A stretch of 64,000 bases of DNA from Neckera pumila (taxonomy: Eukaryota; Streptophyta; Bryopsida; Hypnales; Neckeraceae). Below the pieces are notes generated by a model. The model was not told where the DNA came from, made no database searches, and saw only the letters and a list, made by a program, of their open reading frames with translations. The stretch covers positions 16,880,065 through 16,944,064 of the forward strand of contig OZ018416.1 in the NCBI GenBank assembly GCA_963969595.1, written 5' to 3'. Below are positions 50,484 through 62,132 of this stretch, piece by piece. How positions within the stretch are numbered: the stretch's first letter is position 1; each line of letters opens with the position of its first letter. Both the position numbers and the translations under genes were made by a program.

Positions 50484-51960
50484 GCCGCAAGCATGACCCG
50501 CCACCCTCTGCAACCCTCGACACCCGTTCAATCCTCACTCACGGCATCTTTTCCTCGTTGCTTCTTCTACACCGCCCCAAAATATCTCTCGGCCACCCAT
50601 TTTCAAGCCGAAAAGAATCTGACGCTTCCCTACTACTAATAGCAATTCCACCAACGAAAAATCTCCTCCACCTTATGAAATCACAACACTCTCACACTCA
50701 CACCCTTCCATACAATCATACACTGCGAGAAGAATCTCCGAGAATCTTTCTTTCCATGCCTACGAGCCAAGATCTTCTTCGCGCCGCCAATTTCGCTACC
50801 CTCCTTCTCATGAGTCAGTCACATCCCTCTGCTCCCAAGAATTTGAACCTTGCCACATGCTCGAGTCTTATACACATCATTATCCTCATACAGATTCTCC
50901 AAGGCCCGAGGATTCGATCGTGACCATGTGCTTGGAAGGAGCTCACCCTTGCACTCATTAACTCACTGCTTTGCCATTCCACAGCTACCTACGTCGACAC
51001 TTTCTCAGTCGAGGAGATACGCGGACGCTCTAGCACTGTATATCCATATCCACCCCACAAGCTCTTGTGCAAGTCTCCGTCAGCTGAGCTTTTACGAGGT
51101 TAGTATTCGAGCTACAGAGTGAGAGAAAGAGGCCTGGCGACGAAAGCACATGAGCACGCCAATGGATGCGACGTAGCTCGCTGCAAATCTGCAATGGTGT
51201 GAATTGTTCATTTGTTGCAAAACCCAAAGAAGAAGAATGCCACGGAGCTCTCATCACTCCCTCGAGTTGGGTTCCTCAGCCCGCCAACGACGCAGATAAA
51301 GCAAATCTATGGGGAGCATATCATGAGCATTTGTCAGTCAGGTGGGGCCTGGTCAGCAATTTGCACGGCTGGCTGTCTCCTCCGCAGAATCTGCTTCACG
51401 GCGGAACTGGACTGGATGCACGCACGAACCCTCGGCCAGTTTGGCCACGCTCGCCACCATCGCTCTACCGAAACCCCCCCAAAAAACATCTAAAGAAAGC
51501 CGAAAACAAACAAACCACCACCACCACCACCAATAACAACAACAAATTACCCAAGTGGATTACAAAAAACGTAAAATTTGTAAGAATGTCTGGTAACACT
51601 TCGCTCCGATATGTACGGAGAGGAAGATTCCCTCTTTCTTTTGCGCTGGTTCGGTAGTCAAAGTTATAGACCACCGAAAACCTAGAAAAAAAAAAGATAC
51701 AAACCCAAAATACAAGCAAGAACACAGTACAGAAATTGAAAAAAAATCGAAAAAAATCGGGAGAAATCTTTAAAAATTGGGGATGCAATGAAGAATCTCC
51801 AAGTGATTGGTTGACATTTCTTTCATGTCAGGCTTTTTCTGGCTTCGGATGTAATGAGTGGACGACGGCGCGGCGCCATCGGAAATTCACAAAGGCGACG
51901 AGGAAGCCAGACGGACGGACACGCACTGAGATTTGTACTGTACTTGAGACTTGAGAGCCC
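50484..51960 (-). promoter_or_regulatory. Upstream region of the ET gene
   Basis: CT-rich on the plus strand (GA-rich in gene sense) over the first several hundred bases, as in plant 5' leaders. Long open frames (295 codons at 50036-50923, 163 at 51166-51657) run antisense through ET exon 2, or across low-complexity sequence such as the (ACC)n and (AAC)n near 51520. They show no family resemblance and are not called genes. Confidence 0.35.
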
Positions 51961-51970
51961 GACCAGCTTG

Positions 51971-52386
51971 GCGAGACGTTAACACCCCCCCTCGAGATTT
52001 TCGGGGGGTTGCGTGGCATGGCAGTGGGGCCCGTCCCTGACTCTCTTTCTCGGCTCCCAACCCTCCCGCCCGCCCGCCCGCCCGCCTGCAGAAAAAAAAT
52101 TCCCCAACCCGCCCGAAGTTCTCCCGCCACGCCTCCGTCCTTCGTCCGTCCAGCCTGCAGATTGCCGTTCTTGTTTTTGAACGCGTCTGCTTCCAGGAAC
52201 TCCTCTTGTTGCGAAGCTTGATAACAGTCTAGGGTTTAGGGTGTCTTTCACCCCTAGCAAAAGCATTGCAGGTGCTTCTCTTGCTCTTGTAAATTACAGC
52301 GTGCAAGTGTTGTACTGTTATTTGCATATGTTGTGGTTTTACTAAGTTCTGAAGTTTTCCGTGGCTTGAATCGTGCAGGTAAGAAG
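51971..52386. repeat. Left terminal inverted repeat of the MULE
   Basis: GC-rich outer part, including (CCCG)n near 52065-52086. It then holds a telo-box (CTAGGGTTTAGGG, 52232-52244) and an AT-richer inner part ending at GTGCAGGTAAGAAG. Confidence 0.85.
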
Positions 52387-53189
52387 GAGAAACGCAGGGT
52401 CCACAAACAGTAAGACGATGATCTAGACTCATCTAACACTACACCCTAATAACTGCCGAGTGATACGAGAATTTCAAGCATCGATGCATGCCTCCAAGGC
52501 TGTACAGAGAAATTTGGTCATGGTACCAGTAATACCTTTCATCAAAATTGATCATCTTTTATCAATACGATACAGGTCGTTCAAGCTGTGTTGTAGTTAG
52601 ATCTCTTGAACATGAGTCTTTTGCCATTACTTTCATTTCTTGTCTAATGGAATATGAACCCAAATAAAAGTTTGTACAGCCATAATTTGTGAGTAAGAAT
52701 TATTTTAAGGAACAATCTTGTACTTATCATTGTTGTGCTTTCTCTTCTGTTTCACGAGCAATAATTGGATTGAACTCTTCTCTTGCAAAACTGTATTTTT
52801 GTTTGTGTACTAACTATCGAGCATTCCAATGCTGAGGGCTCATGTCTGGCAATGACTGTTTGATTCTGACTGACGTATATACATAGATGAGATGCAAAGC
52901 AGTGCAAAGGAGAACGGGCAATTGAAGCCACGAGCTCATGTGTTCTTATCACTAATGAGAGCATGTGTGCAAGTTAAATAATATGCACTTTAATATGCCG
53001 TAGGTGGATTTGCCTGCCACGACCTACAGAGGAGGAGTTTATTCTTCATCATTTTTTCTTCGCAGTTTCTTCTTCTTCGTTTCTGAATCACAGTTCAAGG
53101 GCGTATAACCGGTGGAGAACCTTTATCGCAAATGCTCCACTTTGAATTGGACCCTTCTAGGTTCGTCAATTTGATATGCTTGATTTTTA

Positions 53190-53598
53190 CTTCTTACCTG
53201 CACGATTCAAGCCACGGAAAACTTCAGAACTTAGTAAAACCACAACATATGCAAATAACAGTACAACACTTGCACGCTGTAATTTACAAGAGCAAGAGAA
53301 GCACCTGCAATGCTTTTGCTAGGGGTGAAAGACACCCTAAACCCTAGACTGTTATCAAGCTTCGCAACAAGAGGAGTTCCTGGAAGCAGACGCGTTCAAA
53401 AACAAGAACGGCAATCTGCAGGCTGGACGGACGAAGGACGGAGGCGTGGCGGGAGAACTTCGGGCGGGTTGGGGAATTTTTTTTCTGCGGGCGGGCGGGC
53501 GGGAGGGTTGAGAGCCGAGAAAGAGAGTCAGGGACGGGCCCCACTGCCATGCCACGCAACCCCCCGAAAATCTCGAGGGGGGGTGCTTAACGTCTCGC
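53190..53598. repeat. Right terminal inverted repeat of the MULE
   Basis: Reverse complement of 51971-52386, with a shorter (GGGC)n tract and a few substitutions. It carries the second telo-box copy (CCCTAAACCCTAG, about 53335-53347). Confidence 0.85.
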
Positions 53599-53608
53599 GA
53601 CCAGCTTG

Positions 53609-56600
53609 ACTGGGCTGATTTTTTGGATGAATATGTGATGATTGTGTCTCTGTTCGTTGGGTTGCTTTTCTGTTCGTTGGGTTGCTTTTCGTGAAAAAGG
53701 CGAAGGGCTACAGTAAAGACCTGGAATCCTGGATGAAAGTAGGAACGAGCTGCGTGGGCCAACTGTGAGTGAGTGAGGGGTAAAGATACTTTTTATAATG
53801 ATGGGTGGTTCTGAATAGAAGTCTCTAGAATCTCCGAAAAGGAGAAAAATAGAAGTGTCCATAGCAAAGGCTTTAGCATAGCCTGGGATGGGGTGCGGTC
53901 CATTCAAATGGGAGACCTAGATTCACTACTGTACCGTAGCAGAAGAATTATTCATGGATTGCAGCGGTCAAGATAACAGGAAATGCTGCTTTTGATTGGT
54001 GCAGAAATCATTTTTTATTTGTTTTGGGTAGATGTTCACTATTACTTGCTGTATGCTTTTCGGTGCAATAATTATTGTGTACCAAAACAATTGCAGTAGT
54101 TCAGTTTGGAATAGTTCAGTTTGTTGGGGAGGTGCGTTCGAGTGCCGGGCATGGGTATCATTGTAGGGTAGTATGTTCTAAAAGTGATTGGCCTCTAAAG
54201 TAGCTCATGGCATACGGGTACATTTGCTTTCTTCAATGTATCAACAATGTACATTTCAGTCGGTGGTCGGTTTTAGTGACCACTGCATTTCAACTTCAAA
54301 AATTTGTCATTAATTCCACAAAGGTCTAAAAAATATGAAACGACTAGATGCCAATTCCATTTTTCTTCTTACAAAAATTTACTAAACATTGTTTCAAGGA
54401 GTTTAACTTTCTCGAAAAGGCCAACAACTCTTAAATGGTCACTTTAATAGCAGACTACGTTCATTTGGGTATCTATTTGCTTTTGAATATTGTTATTCCA
54501 ACCCTAGACGAGGTTGGTTCAAATTTATTATACTACATTTGATACAAGTATTGCGGTACAAGGGGGGTGTACAGTACTTTCAAAATGGGCCAAAATTGCC
54601 AGCAACTTGAGCAATTTTTTTGCTCATTTTTTCTTGAGATCGGATAGAATGTAACCACAAGACCTTGAAGTTCACATTGAAAGTGAGCACCTCAAAAAAA
54701 TTCAAATTATTTGACCACACAATTTAGGAGATATTTAAGTTTGAAGTTTTATGTGGATCAATGAAAATATAGGGCAATGTACTTTGAAGGAGCATATCTT
54801 TGTGAGTATTTTGAAATGATGCCTTTTCGTGCTCAATGAAAGATAAGAGAGTTAAGAATGTATATGTAAAATTTCCCAACATTCCAAGCATTTTTCAATT
54901 CATGGTGAAGCTTGCAATGCACGGTGGTCATTGAAATGAGAGTAGTGTTTGTAAGAGAAAAAAGAGACACTCATCTTCTCCCTGAACTCTTTGGATCTGC
55001 CCTAATGTGTTTATTTCCTGCGATTTGGTGCAAAATTGCACCAAATTTTATTGCCTGGCACCATGCCTATAGAAAAAAATGGCACTAAAAAGGTGGAAAA
55101 TTGCCCAAAAACTTCAAATAAAAAAAAATCTTAGATGAAATCGCCAGGTTGTGGATGAAAATTGAATTATAGATATGTAATATTTTCTAATATGATATTT
55201 TCTATATAATATGTGGATGAATGTTGAAATTTTGAACACCACTATAAGATTCAATATTGCCACTTTGGCACTTCATTAAAAATGAAAAAAAACAACCTAA
55301 TCTGCCCTTATCAAAGTGGATCTATCCTATTTGAGGTGGGCAAGAATCATATTGGTTGGCTGACTTTTTAGTCCATGCCCAAAACAAACAAAAAAATGAG
55401 TTATAAACTACACTACACCATTTATCTTTGAAAATTCTACAAGGTGGAGTTTAACTTGGAATTTGATGAAACTACCGCCATTGGATTCACAACATTGTCT
55501 ATTTTTTTAAAATAATTTCTATTATAAGGAAAAATAAAAATCTAAAAATGGGCAACTCAAAAAAAAGGTCATTTGCATTCTTGATGTTTGTATGTGAGCC
55601 AAGCTGGGACAAGCAATCAATATCACTTTATAGAGGTATATTACTTTAGAAAGTGTTGTTCATTAAAACTTCTATTGTAGTAACATTCTATTAAAATACC
55701 TTAGTTGTCAATTGACCTTGGAAGTTTAAATTTTTGAAAATCTAACCTCATATCATTACAAGAGTGCAATTTATAATGTCATAAAAGTATCATTAACGTA
55801 GTTTAGGAAGTTGAAATCCGCCAATAGCTATAGTAGTGGTTTTAAATACAATTGCTACAATTTCATGAATTTTAATTAGAGTGGAAAAATTGCAATAAAT
55901 AAAATTAATTCTTGAAATGCTTGAGGTTCTATCAAAAAATACAAGACCATAAATTTCATTCTTTTCTGTGGTGGTGTGTTAGATTCTTGAGCTATATATA
56001 CAACAAATATGATATTTGCAGTTTGTTCATGTACTAGTTTGAGTAGTAGCATGCATGAATTACAAATGTTCATCAACCATTCAACAATTGGATAGTCTTG
56101 GCTAATATTATTAGACATACTAATCTGATATGCATTTCTAAAAGTTGAAACTTATAAGAATATATTGATGTCTACCTTTATTTCTTTGTTCAGGTACATT
56201 TTGGAACGAGTAACCACAAATGCAATGACGCATTTTGAAAAATGAATATCATTTCCTATCCAGTATCTTCAAAATCCAATCCAAAACCAATATTGGTGTA
56301 TGTGCTTGTTGGTTGTGCTTTATATCGTAGTTGTAGAGATAATAATTCAAAGAAAAATAAGCTAAAATAAATGTCAAATATATTGGAGTTTTTTATTTGA
56401 ACAAAAAAAATTGTATTGCGAGGTAAAAAGATATTATTGTAATAAAACAATTCAATACTTAACAAACATTTTATGCCCTTTGAACTAGCCTTCTGCCCAT
56501 GGAATTTACTTAGAATTCTAGAAGTTTGTATCAACAATTTTTTTTTAAATTGTTGCACTTTTTCACTCGTCCCAACAAGCATGGAATGAGGTTCTATTTC

Positions 56601-57529
56601 ATTGGAGTTGTCATTACTGCAAGATACATCTAATGGTAATAATTAACCCCTTTAACCCTATTAACCAGCAACCATTTTATAGATGTTTGTACTTGATAAT
56701 CATTTTCAGATGGCAACATCTTTTATTTCAAATTTTCATGTAATCTTTGTGTAATCAACTTTTTTAACTTTTCATAGTTATATTACAGATTGAAGTTGCT
56801 ATTGATTTATTTTTTGTAATAAAAATTGCATTCAAAATGCAGAATTTTAAGAAGCATAAAGTCTACTTTTAAAGAAAATATTTAAATTTTAGTGATCAAT
56901 TAAAATCTTTCATCATTTTTTCCTAATCCACATACAGTCAAAGTTTAGCCAATCATAAGTAATTATGTCCTACATTGTAGATGTAGATTGTATTTTTTTA
57001 TGAATTCCCAAAGTAAAACCATTTGAAATTAATTTGAAAAATTTGTATAAATGTGCTTCCATACTTTGACCTTATTAATCATTTCTATTCATGAAGCAAA
57101 ATGTAGTCTTTTCTTTTTTCTATGAAAACCTCAGAAAGGTTAAATGCACGTGCATTAAAGCACATCTAAGTTTTGTCCAAGACTGTTTGGGTCATTAAGG
57201 ATTAAGAATCCAAAGCAAACTAAAATTCAAAAATTGCAAATGTGTATTATTAAATTTGAGTTTAAGACTTTTAAACCAATTTGGGACCACTTGGGTCATT
57301 AGGGATTAAGGACCCAAAGCAGACAAAACTTAAAAGTATAATAAAACAATGACTTTAACCAATTGATCTTAATCACCCTTTTTTAGAATGATGATAAAGG
57401 CTTTGTTTTTTTAATAATTTGGTGGATACAACTACAGGATTTCTTTGTTAATTTCTTAAATTACACACTCCTAAAATTTTAAAGAAAAAAACCTTGTCAA
57501 TTGCAAGATCATGATGCTTACATTTGAAG
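53609..57529. other. AT-rich intergenic stretch, nothing recognised
   Basis: No supported exon, RNA gene or element ends. A 35-base motif (GGGTCATTA(A/G)GGATTAAG...CCAAAGCA) occurs twice, near 57189 and 57293. Confidence 0.5.
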
Positions 57530-58049
57530 TCCCTTATTTAACTTGATTTTCAGTATTTTTGAAATATTTATAAATTTTAAGTGTAGATTATTTATAACAA
57601 CATTACAACCGTTGGGATTGGTATTTTTCAATTCCATATCTAAATTCTTAACAATTTTGTATTTTGAATCATTCTCTACTTCTATCTGCTTACTATTTGT
57701 TTCCTATATGTTGTGCAATTTCAAATGATCTGAAATTTTTTAAACATGTAGCCAACTTTCCGTAAAGAGTGAATCTAAAGAGTAAACACCATTTTGGAAT
57801 TTTTTTGTACAAATGTGACCTTGTGAGGTGCAGCTACTCGAATTTTTATGAATTCAAACTTTATTATCTTGCAATCCACACGGTGGAAATTTTTGAAATT
57901 TTTTCCACAACTTCTCAAACTAGTGTAGTACAAGCTCCTATGGTTACATTTGTCCAAAAATGTTTTATTTTCTAAAATTTGGTACTTATACTAGAAATGG
58001 CAATTTTGGAGCGGTTTTGGTGAAAACATAGTCTTTGACTGTTAGGATT
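57530..58049 (+). mobile_element. 3' part of TTAA-family element (subfamily B)
   Basis: Matches the second half of the 40244-41161 copy: GTGTAGATTATTTATAACAACATT, CTACTTCTATCTGCTTACT, TTTCCTATATGTTGTGCAATT, the CACGGTGGAAATTTTTGAAA region and AAAATTTGGTACTTATACT. The terminus is decayed (CTGTTAGGATTTTG) and no TTAA remains. Confidence 0.55.
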
Positions 58050-60696
58050 TTGTATTGTAAACTCTTTTATGTTGTAGTCAAGTAGGACAGATTTAAGGTG
58101 GCCTCAACTTCAAATGTTGTAGTATTTTGCTCTGTATGATCATTTTGAGTAAAAATTGCTTAAAAATTCATAAATATGACTTGATAATAAGATTATTGAG
58201 TTGAATATCAAATTTCTGATTATTTAGGTTTTGACTTATTAGATTTGAAACAAGTGTTATGAAATTCACATCAAGCATTTTTGAGAGTAAAGTAGTTTAA
58301 TAGTATATATTGTTATTTCTTACTTTGTGACTTCAAAATTTCGTGAATCATAAAGTTTTCCAAACCACATATTGTCCAATCGGCAAGTCTTCAGTATACT
58401 CAAACCTCTTTAACCTTTTAGGATGTTTGATACAACCCCTCGAACCTCAAATGTCCATGAAGGATTAACAAAATCACTTTCAATCTATTGTCATAATGTT
58501 GCATGGGGTCTAAATAGCCATTTTTTACTTCTCTTCGCAAGTTTTAAAGACTTTTCAATAATTAAAGAAGTTTAAACCCACCTTAATCATCAAACATCTT
58601 TACAATTCTAAAGAGTACACTATTTTGTCCTTGAAAATTAGTGTCACCTCAAAAACTAGTGTTACAATGACATTATTTTAACCATTTTAATATGCACTAA
58701 TTCAAATTTAAAATAGTATGAATGTGCTAAATTATAGTGATAGGCACTACTAGAACAATTCAATGTAAGGCATGCATTCCCCAAATGGCACCCTAGTATT
58801 GGGGCCCAATTGCACCTTCTTTGCATTCTAGTATAATTAAAACTATATAGGGAATCAAATTGAAGTTGAAACAGGTGGAATTGGATTGAATAGTCACTGT
58901 TTCATAACTTCTTGGCCTACATAGATTAGACACATGGGCAAGAGTTTCTTCTTTAACCCACCATTTGAAGGGATGCTTTTGGATTATCTTTATAATTATA
59001 TAGGAAGTTAAAAAACTACAATAGAATCCAAAAGGACAAAAATAGTCCTTCCTTGAGACAACAATGGGAAGCTGTATATTCTTGCTTTGGCTACCTATAA
59101 TGTAATTGTTTTATTGAATAATGAATTGACCTAAATGCATGTGATTTTTTTTTGAATTTGTTGTTTAATTGCATCAAAATAATTGTGAAACCAACCAATC
59201 TATAAATACCATACCTAGCTATCAAGGGCATTTTTTCATGCTAAATAATTAATTAAATTTGGAAAAAGTGGTTTGACAAGCACTTTTAGAGTTAATAAAA
59301 TTTTCAATTTCTCAATTTTTTTCAAAATTCCTTGCACCTTGTATGTGGCCATTTTGTCGATTTGTATCCTGTATATCTTTATAAGCCGCTTAACCTTGTA
59401 GCAATGTGACGGCCTAAAAGTGTCCAATGGATGATAGAGAATCCTTCTAAGATAGAAGTGTAGATGCTCATTCCGTTGGAGTTTTGTGTGAAAATGGGAA
59501 GTCTTGCACATTACTTTGACCTTCAATGAATGCTCCTAGTTTTTTTTGAACAAATGATTTACCCAACACTAAAAAGGATAATTTCTACAATGACTAATCC
59601 GGTGTTCTAGGATTAACCCTAAAACTCTTCTAAAGATACAAAATGTCCTTTAGATGACTTTATTGAAGTTTGTAGGATGGAAATAAAAAATTCATCCAAT
59701 TTTCTTGGTAGTTCCTTGAGTTCATTTGTTGAATTTATGGATCAATTTTGTAATGTCTTTTGGCCATTTCTTGGTGTTTATTCTTGATGTGAATTTTATC
59801 CATAAAAAATATATTTTTTGAATTTGCTTCCAAACTAATGAAATGAAATTTATCAAGTTTAGTTCTATTCACATTGAAATGTTGAAAATTTTGTAAATTT
59901 CGATATTTTATAGCAATATGAACTTTAGACCTATCACCATGGTTTGTTGGTTTTTTAATTTAGAGTGACGCGCTAATTTTGGTTTATACTATGATATTAT
60001 ATACTATAACATACATCTATGGTGAAATTTAGATTTTTTTAATATGTTCTATATTTGATTTGAATTCTCTCTATTTTTTTCTTGAAGAATTCATTACAAC
60101 TTCAAGTTTCTCCAAGTTTTTAAAAATCTTCGGATTTGAGGTAGATATATGATTTCATCTCTAAAAAAAAATATAAATTTTTTCATTACATCTAGTTGCA
60201 AAACAACAACAAATAGAGTAACAGACTGGGAGGCTTGAAATCAATGGTTATAGGTCCATCCTTCTAAAGTTAATGATTGATGTGTAGAAAAAGGCAAGTG
60301 CATTAATTATAGAAGTGGAGAGATAGGAGGAGTGCAACAATCCATGTGGGATATGTAAATTAAAATATGAAAGAGCTCAACTTTTCACAATCAAATCAAA
60401 ACAATGCAATAATTGTTTTCACAATTGAACTTCAAACCTCCATAACTTTCTATTGGAGGCTTCAAATTACAAATCGAAGTTCAGAGGTGATTCAATTCAA
60501 TTGATTTCCCCCATTTTCATAGTGTACCATATATTGAAGAAAATTGATTTACACATGCTTAAATGAAGTTTGAAATTCGGCTGTGAATACAACTACTTTA
60601 ATTTCTCTTTGAGCTCCCATCTTCATTCAAATAGCCTTTGAAGATCCATGAATTTCACTATAAGGACCTCTTCACCCTTCTTGTTCACATCATCTA
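58050..60696. other. AT-rich intergenic stretch, nothing recognised
   Basis: No supported gene. A 96-codon minus-strand open frame at 59236-59526 has no recognised family and no splice or composition support. Confidence 0.5.
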
Positions 60697-61054
60697 TCCA
60701 TATATTAAATTAGTTTGTTTTATTTTGTTTTGTTTATTACAGTGAAATCTCTTGCAACATGCATCCCCCAATCACATTTTTGGCCTTAAAAAGTCCTCAA
60801 CAAGACTTTGTTTCATGGCATTTTGGTTCACAAGCCAAAAAAGATATTGAATTTTGAAGTTATTTTATGAATTAAATTTTTTTGACTTGGTTATGTTTTT
60901 TGTACCATCAAGAGGGGTACCTAAACTTTCTTTTGTGGCGTTTGGACCTATTAATGATGTGAAAGATATTGAATTTTAAAGTTTTTATGAACTAAAAATT
61001 AGAAAATTACTTGTACTTTTATTTTGGTTGTTGCAACGGTACAAGGCACAGTAG
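60697..61054 (+). mobile_element. Degenerate Helitron copy (358 bp)
   Basis: Starts TCCATATATTAAATTAG preceded by A, followed by a TTTTGTTTTG block. It then has degenerate versions of the GC-rich block (ATCAAGAGGGGTACC, GTGGCGTTTGG) and of AAAATTAGAAAATTACTT. It ends near CAACGGTACAAGGCACAGTAG followed by T, a mutated CTAG. Order and spacing follow the Helitrons at 11189-11569 and 34570-34990, though the minisatellite is missing. Confidence 0.5.
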
Positions 61055-61068
61055 TCTATATCTATACA

Positions 61069-61317
61069 TCTATATATTAAATTAGGCTTTTTTGTTTTGT
61101 TTGTTACCGTGAGATCTCCGGATCTGTACGTCCTATAATCATGTTCTTGGTACCATCAAAAAGCTCTCTGAGAGGAAGGGTGCACGGGCTTCATCTAGTA
61201 GCATTTTGACTTACAATAGAAAATATATTGAATTTTGAATTTTTTATGAATTAAAAATTAGAAAACTACTCTTGATTTTATTTTATTCTACTATGTTGAT
61301 GGCACAGGACATACTAT
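61069..61317 (+). mobile_element. Degenerate Helitron copy (249 bp), tandem to the previous one
   Basis: Starts TCTATATATTAAATTAGGC preceded by A, then TTTTGTTTTGTTTG, a block with TTGGTACCATCAAAAAGCTC and the TTAGAAAACTACT region. It ends GATGGCACAGGACATACTAT, where CTAG has become CTAT. It lies 14 bases after the end of the previous copy. Confidence 0.5.
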
Positions 61318-61403
61318 ATCAATGAAGTTAACCCTTTTATATCACCAAACAAAAATATCTTGATACTTAAATATGTGATATTTAAATAAATAAACTTCAA
61401 GTG

Positions 61404-62132
61404 ATGGGTGAAACCGAATATCACGTAACATCTAAGGCAGAGGCAGAGGCAGTTTTACAAGAAGATGTTAAAGAAGATATGGATGTGGAAGAGGTAGCTG
61501 AAGTTTGTTCGGGTTCAGAGAATCAAGGAAGGGAAGACAATGAAGGGGGAATGCAAGACACAACATGTGAAGTTGCAGTATTAGCAAGCGTGATTCCTTC
61601 AACTGAAGAAGCAGTGATAGAAACAGAAGGGATCATACTTGTGGAGGGAACGGTAGCCCCTGCAGTGGAAGAGGTGGATACGGAGATGAAAGATAAGGTG
61701 CAAGAATCAGTGGAAGTGGTTTTGCCTCCAACATCAGGAACAACAAGCTTGCAGGAGACGACATCAACAGGTTTGACAAATGAAACACATTTTGATATTA
61801 TGGCTTTGGCATGGACCAGATCGATGACAGAAGGAGTGGATGGATTCTATTATGACCCAGAGGATATTAAGTATCGTCGTACCATAGTTGAGGGCCAATA
61901 TAGATTTGAACAGGTAACATCAGTCTTGGAAGAAATTTCACACGTAGATGAAGAACCTTTTGCAGGAGTAGGAGATGTGGTTGATAGGGCCTTGTTTTAT
62001 GGTGAATTGCGAATTCCACATGATGTTGCTGCAATATTCACTGAAGAACCTGTGAATAGTGCAGAGGGAGAAGGCATAGGAAGTCAAACTTCAAGGGTAA
62101 TTGCGGAGACACCTGAGTCACTTGAGGAATAG
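61404..62132 (+). CDS. Intronless acidic protein of 242 residues, family not recognised
   Basis: A single open frame from ATG 61404 to TAG 62130-62132, several times longer than any chance frame in this AT-rich region, with coding-like composition. Residues 1-130 are rich in Glu, Asp, Val and Thr and look disordered (runs such as EAEAEAVLQEDVKEDMDVEE). Residues about 130-215 look more ordered (DIMALAWTRSMTEGVDGFYY, EDIKYRRTIVEGQYRFEQV, FYGELRIPHDVAAIF). No signal peptide, membrane segment or known motif is seen. It begins 86 bases after a tandem pair of degenerate Helitrons and could be a captured or retroposed gene fragment, a transposon-derived gag-like frame, or a lineage-specific gene. 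Function unknown. Confidence 0.6.
   Translation: MGETEYHVTSKAEAEAVLQEDVKEDMDVEEVAEVCSGSENQGREDNEGGMQDTTCEVAVLASVIPSTEEAVIETEGIILVEGTVAPAVEEVDTEMKDKVQESVEVVLPPTSGTTSLQETTSTGLTNETHFDIMALAWTRSMTEGVDGFYYDPEDIKYRRTIVEGQYRFEQVTSVLEEISHVDEEPFAGVGDVVDRALFYGELRIPHDVAAIFTEEPVNSAEGEGIGSQTSRVIAETPESLEE

Larger units (their letters stand above)
51971..53598. mobile_element. Mutator-like element (MULE), 1628 bp, long TIRs, 10-bp target duplication
   Basis: Termini GCGAGACGTTAA / TTAACGTCTCGC are flanked on both sides by GACCAGCTTG (51961-51970 and 53599-53608), a perfect 10-bp direct repeat. The inverted repeats run 51971-52386 and 53190-53598 and are nearly identical apart from length changes in a (CCCG)n tract. 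TIRs of hundreds of bases with 9-11 bp duplications are diagnostic of Mutator-like elements. The 800-bp interior has no transposase ORF, so it is non-autonomous. Each TIR carries a plant telo-box (AAACCCTAG). The high TIR identity and intact duplication suggest a recent insertion. It sits about 1.5 kb upstream of the ET start codon. Confidence 0.85.

Noticed and set aside
50036..50923. 295-codon plus-strand open frame
   Set aside because: It lies antisense to ET exons 1 and 2 and their leader, is Ser/Pro/His-rich with low complexity, and has no family resemblance; a shadow of composition.
52230..52246. CTAGGGTTTAGGG as interstitial telomere
   Set aside because: Only about one and a half telomere units; better explained as a telo-box inside the MULE TIR.
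56642..56665. TTAACCCCTTTAACCCTATTAACC as a TTAA-family end
   Set aside because: No partner terminus or internal homology to the 920-933 bp family follows it.
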